A stretch of DNA of 64,000 nucleotides from Paenibacillus sp. OK003 (GTDB taxonomy: Bacteria > Bacillota > Bacilli > Paenibacillales > Paenibacillaceae). The position numbers and the translations under genes were made by a program. Below the pieces are notes generated by a model, which did not search any database, was not told the origin of the DNA, and worked only from the letters and a program-made list of their open reading frames with translations. The stretch is from NCBI RefSeq assembly GCF_900109515.1, contig NZ_FOBD01000023.1, positions 1 to 64,000 on the forward strand. Reading direction: 5' to 3'. This document shows positions 44,617 through 52,954 of this stretch, in pieces (position 1 is the first letter of the stretch; each line of letters begins with the position of its first letter).

Positions 44617-45111
44617 CTAGAGTCTCATGCCCATTCGGCTTTTATATCGTTTTAACAACAGCTGTGATTCTACCTTGACGATGCCCGGCATCTTGTAGAG
44701 CTTCTCCAGCAGGAACTGCTCCATCTCTTCCATATCTGCAAAAATACCATGCATGTGCAGGGTACTCGGGCCTGTCATATGATAGAGACTGGTCACTGCG
44801 GGTTCTTCGTCCAGCTTCGCGGCCACTTCATCCAGGAATAGCGGTTCTACATCGACATTGAAAAAGGCAGAGACCTGGAGTCCAACTTTGCCCGGATTGA
44901 TGACAACCGTGAAGCGTTCGATGATTCCCTTTTCGGATAAAGCATTTATGCGGGCCTGAACGGCCACACGGGACAAACCAATCTGTGCACCCAGATCGGT
45001 GTAGGATATCCGGCTATTTTGGTGAAGGGCGGCAATGATTTTACGATCGATTGCATCCAGATTGTGCATTTGCGGGATTTCTCCCCTTTTGGAGGAGCGT
45101 TTCTCTGACAT
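44617..45111 (-). CDS. Lrp/AsnC-family regulator of the chromate operon
   Basis: A 164-residue regulator: helix-turn-helix in DRKIIAALHQNSRISYTDLGAQIGLSR region (residues about 22-60) and a C-terminal RAM/AsnC ligand domain. First gene of the operon with both CHR subunits. In B. subtilis the equivalent regulator represses chromate efflux until chromate is present; the same is inferred here. A shorter start at the Met of MHNLDAID is possible. Confidence 0.88.
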   Translation of the reverse strand: MSEKRSSKRGEIPQMHNLDAIDRKIIAALHQNSRISYTDLGAQIGLSRVAVQARINALSEKGIIERFTVVINPGKVGLQVSAFFNVDVEPLFLDEVAAKLDEEPAVTSLYHMTGPSTLHMHGIFADMEEMEQFLLEKLYKMPGIVKVESQLLLKRYKSRMGMRL

Positions 45112-45332
45112 GATTGACCATCCTTTTTTTTAACTATATAGAATAAAGAATTATGATAGGATCTGCGTACAATTTGTATGTAGCATTCATATTTTAATGA
45201 CGAATCGTAATTGGAGTCAATATATTTATTGTAAATGTTGAATTTATCCGATTCAAAGCTTTCATTTTGTCATTTTTACCAATCCGAGATGATGAATGGG
45301 GGCACGAGCAGGAGGCAAGCATGGATCGAAAA

Positions 45333-45367
45333 AGAGACTGTCACAGAGCACATCCGTAAACAGTCTT
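45333..45367 (-). terminator. Terminator of the two-component operon
   Basis: On the minus strand, AGACTGT...ACAGTCT with a loop of about 18 bases, followed by CTTTTT. Confidence 0.65.
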
Positions 45368-45393
45368 CTATATAAAGTACAGATTGAAGCGAC

Positions 45394-46506
45394 TTAATGA
45401 ACAGTTTTGGGCAGACAAAGGGTAACGACAGTTCCTTCCCCAGGCTCCGAATATACTACGAGTGTACCTCCGGCTCCACGGGCTCGCTCCTCCATGCTGA
45501 ACAGACCAACGCCGTTACCAGCCGTCGTACTGTTGAATCCTGCGCCTTGGTCCTCGATTCTCACAACGGTTGCCTCTTCCGAATCTTCCACCGTCACATG
45601 TGCTTCTGACACATCGGCGTACTTGGCCACATTGGTTAATGCCTCCTGGATAATGCGGTACATGGCGATCTCCCGGTTCATCTCCAGTCGTTTTCGCAGA
45701 TTGCATTCCAGTTCCACTTCAATCCCGTAGTGCCGGGTATAGTTCTCGATATACGTGCGAATGGCCGGAACAACACCAAGGTCATCCAGCACGGAGGGTC
45801 TCAGTTCCCATGCCATGCCGCGTACATCCTCCATAATGCCCGTAACTTGTTTCCGCAGTGCTTCTACGCCGGATTGGGGCTGATCAGCCAGCAGACGATC
45901 CATCTGAATGACGAGGGAGAAGAGACTCTGTCCAATGCCGTCATGCAGCTCGCGGGAGATGCGACGCCGCTCCTCTTCCTGAATGTTCATGACCTGGGTC
46001 ATCATCGTCTGTAACTCGGCTTCGACCTGCTTCAGCTTCGTTACCTCACTACGAACGGCCAAATACTGATAGGGCTCACCATCGTTATCGAGAAAAGGCA
46101 CAATCGTTGTATTCACCCAATAATGGCTGCCATCTCTGGCACGGTTACGGATCTCTCCGTTCCACACTCGTCCGGAAGAGATGGTATCCCACAGGTTATT
46201 CATAAAGTTCTTGCCGTGATAACCGGAATTAATGATCCGATGATCTTGACCGATCAATTCTTCCCGATTATATTGTGAGATTTCGCAAAACTTATCGTTC
46301 ACATACTGGATCTTTCCTTTGCGGTCCGTGAGGGCTACAATGGACGACTCATCCAGGGCAAACTTCAGATCACTGAGCTGATGCAGAGAACCTTTCAGTC
46401 TGCTGCGGAATTCAGTATCTGTAATGTGACTGTCGATGTCCTCCAATAACTGCCGTACAGGTTGGTCGGCAAATCCGCTAAGTCTGTTTTTGCGTGTGCT
46501 ACTCAA
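45394..46506 (-). CDS. PAS sensor histidine kinase (NreB/DegS class)
   Basis: A 370-residue soluble kinase with no membrane segment. A PAS domain (about 50-165, with GKIQYVNDKFCEISQYNREELIG and GSHYWVNTTIVPF, preceding a coiled coil), HisKA_3 dimerisation box with phospho-acceptor His in RRRISRELHDGIGQSL, and HATPase_c with IIQEALTNVAKY, RIEDQGAGF and GVGLFSMEERA. It resembles NreB, but the PAS domain has only one Cys, so the four-Cys iron-sulfur centre of staphylococcal NreB is absent. The stop side overlaps nothing; its start overlaps the response-regulator gene by 8 bp. Confidence 0.9.
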   Translation of the reverse strand: MSSTRKNRLSGFADQPVRQLLEDIDSHITDTEFRSRLKGSLHQLSDLKFALDESSIVALTDRKGKIQYVNDKFCEISQYNREELIGQDHRIINSGYHGKNFMNNLWDTISSGRVWNGEIRNRARDGSHYWVNTTIVPFLDNDGEPYQYLAVRSEVTKLKQVEAELQTMMTQVMNIQEEERRRISRELHDGIGQSLFSLVIQMDRLLADQPQSGVEALRKQVTGIMEDVRGMAWELRPSVLDDLGVVPAIRTYIENYTRHYGIEVELECNLRKRLEMNREIAMYRIIQEALTNVAKYADVSEAHVTVEDSEEATVVRIEDQGAGFNSTTAGNGVGLFSMEERARGAGGTLVVYSEPGEGTVVTLCLPKTVH

Positions 46507-47149
46507 AGTTCAGCAACCCCTTTTTCATCGCAAACTTCACCAGTTCCGGTCTGGTTCGAAGGCCGAGCTTCTCCATCAGATTGCTTTTGTGGGATTCGAC
46601 CGTTTTGACACTGATCACCAGATGTTCAGCGATTTCCTTGTTGGCATAACCCTTGGCAATCCAGGACAAAATCTCTTTCTCCCGCTCGGATAACGTGTCA
46701 TATGGTCCAGCGTTCTCCTGCTTTGCTTTGTCCAGGTATTCACTCATCAGCCGCTTGGTCGCACTTGGGTACAGGTAGGCACTACCCTCTGCTACGGAAC
46801 GAATAGCGGCAAGCAATTCTTCATGCGGCGCGCTTTTGAGAATATAACCGGATGCTCCCGCGTGGATGGCGCGGAACAGATATTCTTCATCGTCATGCAT
46901 GGTGAGGATCAATATGGAGACATCCGGCATCAATTTCTTCAATTCAGCGGTAGCGGTCAGACCGTCTTTGCCTGGCGGCATGCTGAAATCCATTAAGACC
47001 ACATCCGGCTTCAGTTCTTGTGCCTTGGCAATAGCTTCATCCCCATCGGCCGCGTCTCCAACAATATGTATATCATTCTTTCCATCGAGCAGGGCGATCA
47101 GCCCGGAGCGTACAACGACATGATCGTCGACAACTAATAATTGAATCAC
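46499..47149 (-). CDS. NarL/FixJ-family response regulator (NreC-like)
   Basis: A 216-residue regulator: receiver domain with phospho-acceptor Asp in DVVLMDFSMPPGKDG (about residue 54), Lys in YILKSAPHEE, then a LuxR-type helix-turn-helix (SEREKEILSWIAKGYANKEIAEHL). Gene order regulator-kinase with an 8-bp overlap indicates coupled synthesis of the pair. With the upstream GAF protein and the nearby FNR this forms an NreABC-like respiratory control unit. Confidence 0.92.
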   Translation of the reverse strand: MIQLLVVDDHVVVRSGLIALLDGKNDIHIVGDAADGDEAIAKAQELKPDVVLMDFSMPPGKDGLTATAELKKLMPDVSILILTMHDDEEYLFRAIHAGASGYILKSAPHEELLAAIRSVAEGSAYLYPSATKRLMSEYLDKAKQENAGPYDTLSEREKEILSWIAKGYANKEIAEHLVISVKTVESHKSNLMEKLGLRTRPELVKFAMKKGLLNFE

Positions 47150-47194
47150 AACATTTTCCTCCTGTCCGGTTCCACAGTTCTTTCTTTATCATAC

Positions 47195-47236
47195 CAAAAA
47201 AGAAAGCCATTCAGAGGTTAATCTCTGAATGGCTTC
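47195..47236 (-). terminator. Terminator after the GAF-domain gene
   Basis: Perfect 13-pair stem aagccattcagag/ctctgaatggctt. On the minus strand it is followed by TTCTTTTTT. It separates the GAF gene from the response regulator, so the latter probably has its own promoter or depends on read-through. Confidence 0.88.
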
Positions 47237-47310
47237 GATTCTCTGTAAGTCCGTGTTACTTCCTATAAGGAAATAACAAGACTTCTTAGCGTGTTACAGA
47301 CAGATGTCTT

Positions 47311-47742
47311 TTATACATACACTTTTGGCTGCAGCTGTATAGCGACCTGTTCGGCCTGACGGACCATCTCCGGTGAGAACGTGCAGGGTAATCTGCTGCC
47401 AAGTAGCAAGACGGCGCCAGGAACACTTCCTTGCTGGAACACAGGCACGGCTATGGCACATACCAACCGCTCCGCAAGCATTAACGGGCAACGACCGGGT
47501 GTATGCTCCCCGGTGGATTGTGCATCAGATAGAGCGGTGCGTCCAGTTCGAAGCGCTGTGCCAACCAGATCTTGTCCGGGACGCATCTCCATGCGTTTCA
47601 CACGTTCGTTACTGGCGCCGGATGTATACTTCCAGCGCAGCATCGTGCCTGACAGACAGGCCAGTCCGCAAAAATCGCTGGAGGTACTCAGGCGCAGGCC
47701 GTCGATCATCTCCTGAATGCCAGATGGCAGTTCATCATGCAT
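47311..47742 (-). CDS. GAF-domain protein (NreA-like)
   Basis: A 143-residue single GAF domain: DFCGLACLSG, RWKYTSGASNERVKRMEMRPGQDLVGTALRTGR and a C-terminal VPGAVLLLGSRLP. In Staphylococcus the GAF protein NreA binds nitrate and restrains the kinase NreB. The sequence pattern (KY.SG..N.R.KR....G..L.G...TG) and the position upstream of the kinase pair support an NreA-like role. ATG start after AAGGAAGTG. Divergent from the FNR gene across a 371-bp non-coding stretch. Confidence 0.78.
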   Translation of the reverse strand: MHDELPSGIQEMIDGLRLSTSSDFCGLACLSGTMLRWKYTSGASNERVKRMEMRPGQDLVGTALRTGRTALSDAQSTGEHTPGRCPLMLAERLVCAIAVPVFQQGSVPGAVLLLGSRLPCTFSPEMVRQAEQVAIQLQPKVYV

Positions 47743-47995
47743 GAGAGGACACTTCCTTTTTTGGAATCATACCGTACGTTACGGTGTAATCAATATCGTT
47801 AACCTGTGGTCAGGGAAATCTTAAAATAAGGGTATTTCGCTGCTGTTTCTATTGTAGCCCCTTTCTTTCGGATTGTAATTCAGGGAAAACCCCTATTTCC
47901 GTTCTGCAATTTGCTGATCCTGTGTATGGACAGGCATTCAGGCCAGGAATGGCAAGGCTTTTTTCGATTACGAAGTCGTAAATGTACCTCATAAG

Positions 47996-48011
47996 TGTGA
48001 TTTATCTCACA
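47996..48011. promoter_or_regulatory. FNR/CRP-type box
   Basis: TGTGATTTATCTCACA is a perfect TGTGA-N6-TCACA palindrome, the site recognised by Bacillus FNR. It lies 103 bp before the FNR start and about 250 bp upstream of the divergent GAF gene. The rest of the 47743-48113 interval holds a CATTC-N7-GAATG inverted repeat at about 47934-47950 but no gene. Confidence 0.8.
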
Positions 48012-48113
48012 GCAAATTCAGGGAGTTTCCCCGTGAGGTTCAGGTAATCCCCCGATAACCCTCACGCTATATTCGCGGTATGATGGATACATAAGGAAAC
48101 ACCGAGGGGGACG

Positions 48114-48896
48114 ATGGTAATGAGTACGGTATTTAAAGAAAGAACAACCCAGGCGACACAACAAGAACAGACGGAGGCGAGCAAGATGACACGGGAGACA
48201 GGTGGAATCCTTTCGTTCGTGACAGCTGATCATTGGGGCTTGATCGAGGCGAAGATGCAGCCTAAACGGGTAAAGTCGGGGTACAGTCTCTTTCTAGAAG
48301 GCGATGAAGCCGGATACCTGTACTACATTCGCTCGGGAAGAGTGAAGCTGACCAAGTCGACTGAGGATGGGAAAGAAATTATTTTATCGATTCAGCAAAC
48401 CGGGGATCTGATTGGAGAGTTTGGCGGCATTGGCGGATTGACTCATAGCTACAGTGCAGAGATGGCTGGCAAAGGGGAGCTGGGGATCATCTCGCTCAGT
48501 GACTTGGAAAGTGTGCTCAGCAAACACGGTGACCTTGCCTTGAAATTCCTGCAATGGATGGCGCTCGCCCAGCGTATCACCCAGTCGCGTTTCCGTGACC
48601 TCTTGCTCTATGGCAAGGCAGGTGCGCTCGCATCGACGCTGATTCGTGCCAGCAACTCGTATGGAAAAATTACGCCGGATGGCATCGTGCTCGACATGAA
48701 GCTGAATCATACCGAGTTGTCGGAAATGATTGGTGCCACGCGGGAGAGTGTAACGCGTATGTTGGGAGCCTGGAAAGAACAGGGAACGCTGGACACCATG
48801 GATGGAAAGCTGATGATTCGTGATCTGGCGGCCTTACGCTGCATGTGCGGATGTCCTACATTTCCAAGCTGCCCGGTAGAGCTGTGCCGATTGTAA
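48114..48896 (+). CDS. fnr: FNR-type oxygen-responsive regulator
   Basis: A 260-residue Crp/Fnr-family protein: cyclic-nucleotide-like beta-barrel (about 50-160, with GYSLFLEGDEAGYLYYIRSGRVKL), dimer helix and Crp-type helix-turn-helix (LNHTELSEMIGATRESVTRML). The C-terminus ends in a Cys cluster (CMCGCPTFPSCPVELC), as in Bacillus FNR where C-terminal cysteines carry the oxygen-labile 4Fe-4S centre. Enterobacterial FNR instead has them at the N-terminus. ATG 48114 follows GAGGGGG; ATG 48120 is an alternative. Probable autoregulation through the box at 47996-48011. Confidence 0.9.
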   Translation: MVMSTVFKERTTQATQQEQTEASKMTRETGGILSFVTADHWGLIEAKMQPKRVKSGYSLFLEGDEAGYLYYIRSGRVKLTKSTEDGKEIILSIQQTGDLIGEFGGIGGLTHSYSAEMAGKGELGIISLSDLESVLSKHGDLALKFLQWMALAQRITQSRFRDLLLYGKAGALASTLIRASNSYGKITPDGIVLDMKLNHTELSEMIGATRESVTRMLGAWKEQGTLDTMDGKLMIRDLAALRCMCGCPTFPSCPVELCRL

Positions 48897-48956
48897 TGAA
48901 AGCAAGTTGAATAGGGTTGTACCTTCGATGGCGATTGGGGTCGTTACGGAGAAATC

Positions 48957-48994
48957 AAAAAGCTGATGTCCGATGTACTCGGGGTCAGCTTTTT
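48957..48994 (+). terminator. Terminator after fnr
   Basis: Stem aaaagctga/tcagctttt with an 18-base loop containing further short pairing, followed by T residues. Confidence 0.8.
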
Positions 48995-49028
48995 GGTGTA
49001 GTGATATGTTTTTTTGTTGTAGGCACGA

Positions 49029-49571
49029 TTAGCGTCCAACGTTTGCACCTATATATTCCTTTGAAAGAATCGAATATAGATGCGAATCATGATATTCCCC
49101 TTTGTAAAACCAATGCTCTCGCATCAAACCTTCACGCTGCATACCAATCTTCTGCATAACCTTCTCTGAAGCCTTGTTGTTCGGGCGGCATTTTGCATAA
49201 ATCCGGTGTACGCCAAGTGTCTTGAAGCCAAAGCCAAGCATCGCTCGGGCTGCTTCGGCAGCGTACCCTTTTCCCTGGTAAACGGGATTGAGCACATAAC
49301 CGATTTCTGCGTTCGTCTTTTCGATGTGAAGGCCAACACCGCCGATCAGAATGCCCTCCTTTTTCAAGCATATCGCCAGTTCGAAGCCCTCTCGTGGTTG
49401 TGTTTGCTGTAAATTCAGCACAAACTCCACATAAGCTCGCGTATCTTCTTCTGTATTCGGTCCCCATGCCGTATGCTGAGTAACTTCTGTCATGGATGTG
49501 TAGTTATGTATACTTTCCCAGTCTGTCTCCAGAATATCCCGGATGATGAGTCGTTCGGTCTCCAATTGCAT
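49029..49571 (-). CDS. GNAT-family N-acetyltransferase (RimJ/RimL-like)
   Basis: A 180-residue acetyltransferase starting LETERLIIRDILETDWESI, with acetyl-CoA binding loop NPVYQGKGYAAEAARAML and C-terminal HRIYAKCRPNNKASEKVMQK, all characteristic of the RimJ/RimL subgroup that acetylates protein N-termini or small amines. The substrate cannot be predicted. ATG start with AGGAGGGAA upstream. Monocistronic, convergent with fnr. Confidence 0.9.
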   Translation of the reverse strand: MQLETERLIIRDILETDWESIHNYTSMTEVTQHTAWGPNTEEDTRAYVEFVLNLQQTQPREGFELAICLKKEGILIGGVGLHIEKTNAEIGYVLNPVYQGKGYAAEAARAMLGFGFKTLGVHRIYAKCRPNNKASEKVMQKIGMQREGLMREHWFYKGEYHDSHLYSILSKEYIGANVGR

Positions 49572-49595
49572 CGCTATTCCCTCCTATATAAAGTG

Positions 49596-49768
49596 AACTA
49601 AAGAATATTTACACTTGCCACTTCGATGACAGAACAACCTTCCGATCGCTGTTATCCCCAGATTTTTTTGATTCCCTTTTTCAAAGGAGAAAATCCGGGG
49701 ATAAAGGCGAACGCTCCGCTTCTTCAGGTTTTTTCTGTCCTCTCCGTTTCTCGTGTAAATGTTTAGTT
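49596..49768 (+). repeat. MITE-like palindromic repeat, copy C
   Basis: The best-preserved copy, about 173 bp. Left end AACTAAAGAATATTTACAC and right end GTGTAAATGTTTAGTT are terminal inverted repeats. The inner arms cgatcgctgttatcccc and ggggataaaggcgaacgc pair, so the whole element can fold back. It codes for nothing obvious and occupies most of the 49572-49849 gap. Confidence 0.9.
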
Positions 49769-49849
49769 CAATTATATAGTAAAACAAAAATAGCCCAATA
49801 ACCGATTCGTGTAAAGAATGGGTTACGAGCTATGTAGGTATAAGGCTTT

Positions 49850-50005
49850 CTATTGTGGTTGTTTACATTCAACTGCGGGATAAGTATAAGCCAGCTTGCG
49901 GATAATTTCCTTTTGCCATTTGTTGTCACCCAGGTTGGTTGCCAGGTTCAGAATATCCAAATAATCGTCAAGCTGCAGATCAGCCTTTTGCAGAGTTGTA
50001 TTCAT
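49850..50005 (-). CDS. 51-aa Fur-controlled small protein
   Basis: A short gene: ATG at 50005, TAG at 49850-49852. The product begins MNTTLQKADLQLDDYLDIL and ends AVECKQPQ; it is soluble, mostly helical by composition, with one Cys. AAAGGGGA lies upstream of the ATG. Its promoter region carries a perfect Fur box (50083-50097) overlapping a -10 element, so synthesis should rise on iron starvation. B. subtilis makes several small Fur-regulated proteins (FbpA, FbpB, FbpC) that work with the sRNA FsrA in iron sparing. This protein is similar in size and control, but I do not see clear sequence homology. Confidence 0.72.
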   Translation of the reverse strand: MNTTLQKADLQLDDYLDILNLATNLGDNKWQKEIIRKLAYTYPAVECKQPQ

Positions 50006-50082
50006 TCGATGTTCGTTCCCCTTTATCTATAAAATCGTTAAGTCATGTACAGTAGGCAGAAGACTTGAGACAAGCTCAAGAA

Positions 50083-50119
50083 TGATAATCATTATCACAG
50101 TTATATGTTCATTATGCAA
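50083..50119 (-). promoter_or_regulatory. Fur box overlapping the small-protein promoter
   Basis: TGATAATCATTATCA (50083-50097) is a perfect 7-1-7 Fur site. On the minus strand a -35 TTGCAT (50114-50119) and -10 GATAAT (50091-50096) are 17 bp apart, with the -10 inside the Fur site. The ATG of the 51-aa gene is 78 bp downstream. Confidence 0.85.
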
Positions 50120-50158
50120 TGAACGATGTCAAAATGCAATGCCAAGGCTCGAATAAAC

Positions 50159-50452
50159 TTAACTTTTTTTCGATAATAGGCTCAACCACAGCAGATAGGG
50201 AACGTACACACCCAGGTATGCAGACGGATAAAGAAACCATCCATTCAACAGAAAATGGTGAATTTCGGTGGTGAACGTCGTCATATGGGCATTCGTAGCG
50301 TACACATCGCCTGCAATGACAGTCGCCGCACTATAGAAGCAGAGCAGGGCAAGTACATGGAAAATGCGGGTCACCATCCGGGAACGGAGCGCAACAAAAA
50401 CCATAATCAGTGGAACAATCAGCAGGAGCAGAAGAAATAGAAACTTCATCAT
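50159..50452 (-). CDS. Small membrane protein of unknown function
   Basis: A 97-residue protein with three hydrophobic segments (about 2-20, 29-50 and 70-92) and no known motif. ATG 50452 is chosen because AAAGGAG lies six bases upstream, and the coding frame upstream of it to 50527 lacks a ribosome site. It is upstream of the Fur-controlled gene on the same strand but separated from it by the Fur box, so probably not part of that unit. Confidence 0.65.
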   Translation of the reverse strand: MMKFLFLLLLLIVPLIMVFVALRSRMVTRIFHVLALLCFYSAATVIAGDVYATNAHMTTFTTEIHHFLLNGWFLYPSAYLGVYVPYLLWLSLLSKKS

Positions 50453-50619
50453 ACAGGTCTCCTTTGGGATACTTTTTGTTAACCAGTATGGGCAATTGGT
50501 GGCATTTCCAAAAGTTTTTTCAAACATTTTACAAAAACAAAGAGGAATTCAGCATATGAACGATTAAATTAAAGGTGGATAACCCATTATCAGGTAATTA
50601 CGAGGAGGAGAAGGCAAGT

Positions 50620-52179
50620 ATGAAGAAAGCGATATGGCAGCATTGGATCGGGGCATTCCTGGTGTTCATCATGATGGCAACGGCATTGCTGGGGCCGGGT
50701 TCGCAAAGTCCGGTACAAGCTGCAGCGCCACTTACGGTATCTCAGGCGATCGCCGCCCAGAGTGGTGGAGGCACGGCAACGGTGGAAGGATATATTGTTG
50801 GACATGCCACCGGCTCGCTTACAGCCAAATTTACATCTCCTTATGCCAATGATTTCAACTTCCTGATTGCCGATTCAGCGACAGAGAAGACCAACGCGAA
50901 ACTGCTGGATGTGCAGATTCCAGCGTCGTACCGCTCACAATATGGATTGGCTACCAACCCGAATCTTGTGGGCCAGAAGGTGATCGTAACTGGAACACTT
51001 GGTGCATACAACAGTTATGCCGGGGTGAAGAATCCTACCTCCATCGCACTCTCCTCTGGAACAACCAATCCTGATCCTGATCCAGGCACAACGCTGCCGG
51101 ATGGTACAGGGAAGAAAGTAATGTTCGACAACTCGCATGCACAGACAGCCGGGGCTGCGGACTGGGTTATTGATGGGGCATTTTCGGACTTTGCGAATGG
51201 TTTGCGAAACGCAGGCTTTACCGTGGATCAGCTGGATCGCAGCATCCCGTATACCTTCGGTGAGCAAGCCATCACCTTTAATAAATTGAAAGATTATGAT
51301 GTCTTCGTTATCGGCGAAGCGAACGTGCCTTTCAAAGCGACAGAGCAGGCTGCGCTGCTGCAATATGTACAGAATGGTGGCAGTGTCTTCTTCATTGCCG
51401 ACCACTATAACGCAGATCGGAACAAAAACCGCTGGGATTCCTCCGAAGTATTCAACGGCTATCGCCGGGGTGCATTCTTGAATCCAGCCAAAGGCATGTC
51501 GTCGGCAGAAGCCGAATCTCCAGCCATGCAAGGTGTGACCAGTTCCGACTGGTTGGCATCCAACTTCGGTATTCGTTTCCGCTACAACGCACTGGGAGAT
51601 GTTAATGCAACAGATATTGTCGCACCTTCGCAGTCGTTCGGCATTACAACTGGTGTGAGCGCAGTAGCCATGCATGCAGGCTCCACACTTGCCATTATTG
51701 ACCCGAACAAAGCCAAAGGTCTGGTGTATGTTCCGAGCGGTGTATCCAAATGGGGCAACGCGGTAGATCAGGGCGTATACAATGGCGGCGGACGAGCTGA
51801 AGGAGCCTATGCAGCGATCGCCAAGGTCGGGGCAGGTAAAGCAGCATTTATCGGTGACTCCTCACCAGTTGAGGATGCCACTCCAAAATATCTTCGTGAA
51901 GAAACAGGCGCTGCCAAAACAACGTATGATGGCTTCAAAGAAGTGAATGACGGTGTATTCCTTGTGAATACCGTGAAATGGCTGGCAGTAAAAGAAAGCT
52001 ACACAAGTCTGTCTCAGGTGTCTGGACTGACATTGGATACGCCGACAAGTCTGCTTGCGATTGAAGCGCCGGCTTCATCCACTGAGCCGCAAACCGAACC
52101 ATGGGCTACACCTGCTGCAGGCTATAAATGGTATGATCCTACAACGTTTAAAGCTGGTTCGTACGGCAAAGCGCAGTAA
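50620..52179 (+). CDS. Secreted OB-fold (DUF6359/YhcR-like) and GATase-like protein
   Basis: A 519-residue exported protein. Signal peptide 1-35 (hydrophobic IGAFLVFIMMATALLG, then VQAAA). An OB-fold domain of the YhcR/DUF6359 kind (about 37-145, LTVSQAIAAQSGGGTATVEGY to GVKNPTSIAL) is followed by a Pro/Asp linker and a Rossmann-like domain (about 168-470: FDNSHAQTAGAADW, DYDVFVIGEANVPF, NGGSVFFIADHYN) resembling glutamine-amidotransferase-like domains. YhcR-type OB domains occur in secreted nucleases, but no nuclease active site is seen. ATG 50620 follows GAGGAGGAG. Its substrate is unknown. Confidence 0.78.
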   Translation: MKKAIWQHWIGAFLVFIMMATALLGPGSQSPVQAAAPLTVSQAIAAQSGGGTATVEGYIVGHATGSLTAKFTSPYANDFNFLIADSATEKTNAKLLDVQIPASYRSQYGLATNPNLVGQKVIVTGTLGAYNSYAGVKNPTSIALSSGTTNPDPDPGTTLPDGTGKKVMFDNSHAQTAGAADWVIDGAFSDFANGLRNAGFTVDQLDRSIPYTFGEQAITFNKLKDYDVFVIGEANVPFKATEQAALLQYVQNGGSVFFIADHYNADRNKNRWDSSEVFNGYRRGAFLNPAKGMSSAEAESPAMQGVTSSDWLASNFGIRFRYNALGDVNATDIVAPSQSFGITTGVSAVAMHAGSTLAIIDPNKAKGLVYVPSGVSKWGNAVDQGVYNGGGRAEGAYAAIAKVGAGKAAFIGDSSPVEDATPKYLREETGAAKTTYDGFKEVNDGVFLVNTVKWLAVKESYTSLSQVSGLTLDTPTSLLAIEAPASSTEPQTEPWATPAAGYKWYDPTTFKAGSYGKAQ

Positions 52180-52211
52180 GACAAGCAGGAAGGTAGATAT
52201 ACAAATAATCG

Positions 52212-52245
52212 GCCTGTCCGCAATCATTGCGGATAGGCTTTATTT
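52212..52245 (+). terminator. Terminator after the OB-fold protein gene
   Basis: Stem gcctgtccgcaa/ttgcggataggc with a three-base loop, followed by TTTATTTTG. Confidence 0.88.
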
Positions 52246-52324
52246 TGTATAAATGCTCGGAGCAGAGGGAAACGTATGGATAATTGTGAATGATGAGCGA
52301 GATGCCAAGGTGAGGAGGAAGACC

Positions 52325-52954
52325 ATGATGAATCGGCAAGCAGACTGCGATAGCTCGACCATGAGACAAAAACTCAAAGGAGATCTTCATCGTGTGGCAG
52401 ATCGAATGAACCGGACGTTATCTACCTTTGACCACGACAGTGTATGCCTGCTGGGCCAATTTGCGGAGATTCGGGCCGAGATCAAGCAGATCGAGGTGCT
52501 GGCGTCTTCCTTTTATCTGGATTGTTATCTGTCTCCCTTCACGGAGAAATTTGCCGAACTGACTGCCAGTGTACAGCATTTGTCGGATCGCAGATATGGT
52601 GCGCTCATTGTAATTGAACGGGAAGTACCGCTAGAATCGATTATCCACTCAGGGGTTGCGGTGGATGCCAGGGTCACTCATGCGTTGCTGGAATCGCTGT
52701 TTATACCGGGTGCACCTCTCCATGATGGGGCTGTACTGATTCGGGGCAATCAGATTGTATCCGCGGGCAATGTATTACCTTTGTCACAGGCCATTGCACA
52801 TGAACGGAAAATTGGCACACGGCATAGGGCTGCTCTCGGATTGAGTGAGCTGACGGATGCGGTTGTGCTGGTTGTTTCGGAAGAGACTGGTCAAGCTTCA
52901 TTCGCCGTGGGTGGGGATCTGCATCCCATCAACGTGGTTGAAACCTTGCCATGA
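52325..52954 (+). CDS. cdaS: Sporulation-type diadenylate cyclase
   Basis: A 209-residue protein with an N-terminal helical (YojJ-type) domain (about 1-75) and a DAC/DisA_N catalytic domain. The catalytic motifs are intact: LHDGAVLIRGN (DGA) and GTRHRAALG (RHR). It condenses two ATP to c-di-AMP. Length and the N-terminal regulatory domain match CdaS, the B. subtilis paralogue made in the forespore, rather than CdaA (membrane) or DisA (DNA-binding). ATG 52325 follows GAGGAGGAAG. The frame extends to 52253 upstream without a ribosome site. Monocistronic. Confidence 0.88.
   Translation: MMNRQADCDSSTMRQKLKGDLHRVADRMNRTLSTFDHDSVCLLGQFAEIRAEIKQIEVLASSFYLDCYLSPFTEKFAELTASVQHLSDRRYGALIVIEREVPLESIIHSGVAVDARVTHALLESLFIPGAPLHDGAVLIRGNQIVSAGNVLPLSQAIAHERKIGTRHRAALGLSELTDAVVLVVSEETGQASFAVGGDLHPINVVETLP

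Noticed and set aside
50041..50158. Possible FsrA-type small RNA driven by the Fur-box promoter
   Set aside because: No terminator hairpin follows before the ORF, and a ribosome site and reading frame are present, so a coding transcript is the simpler reading.
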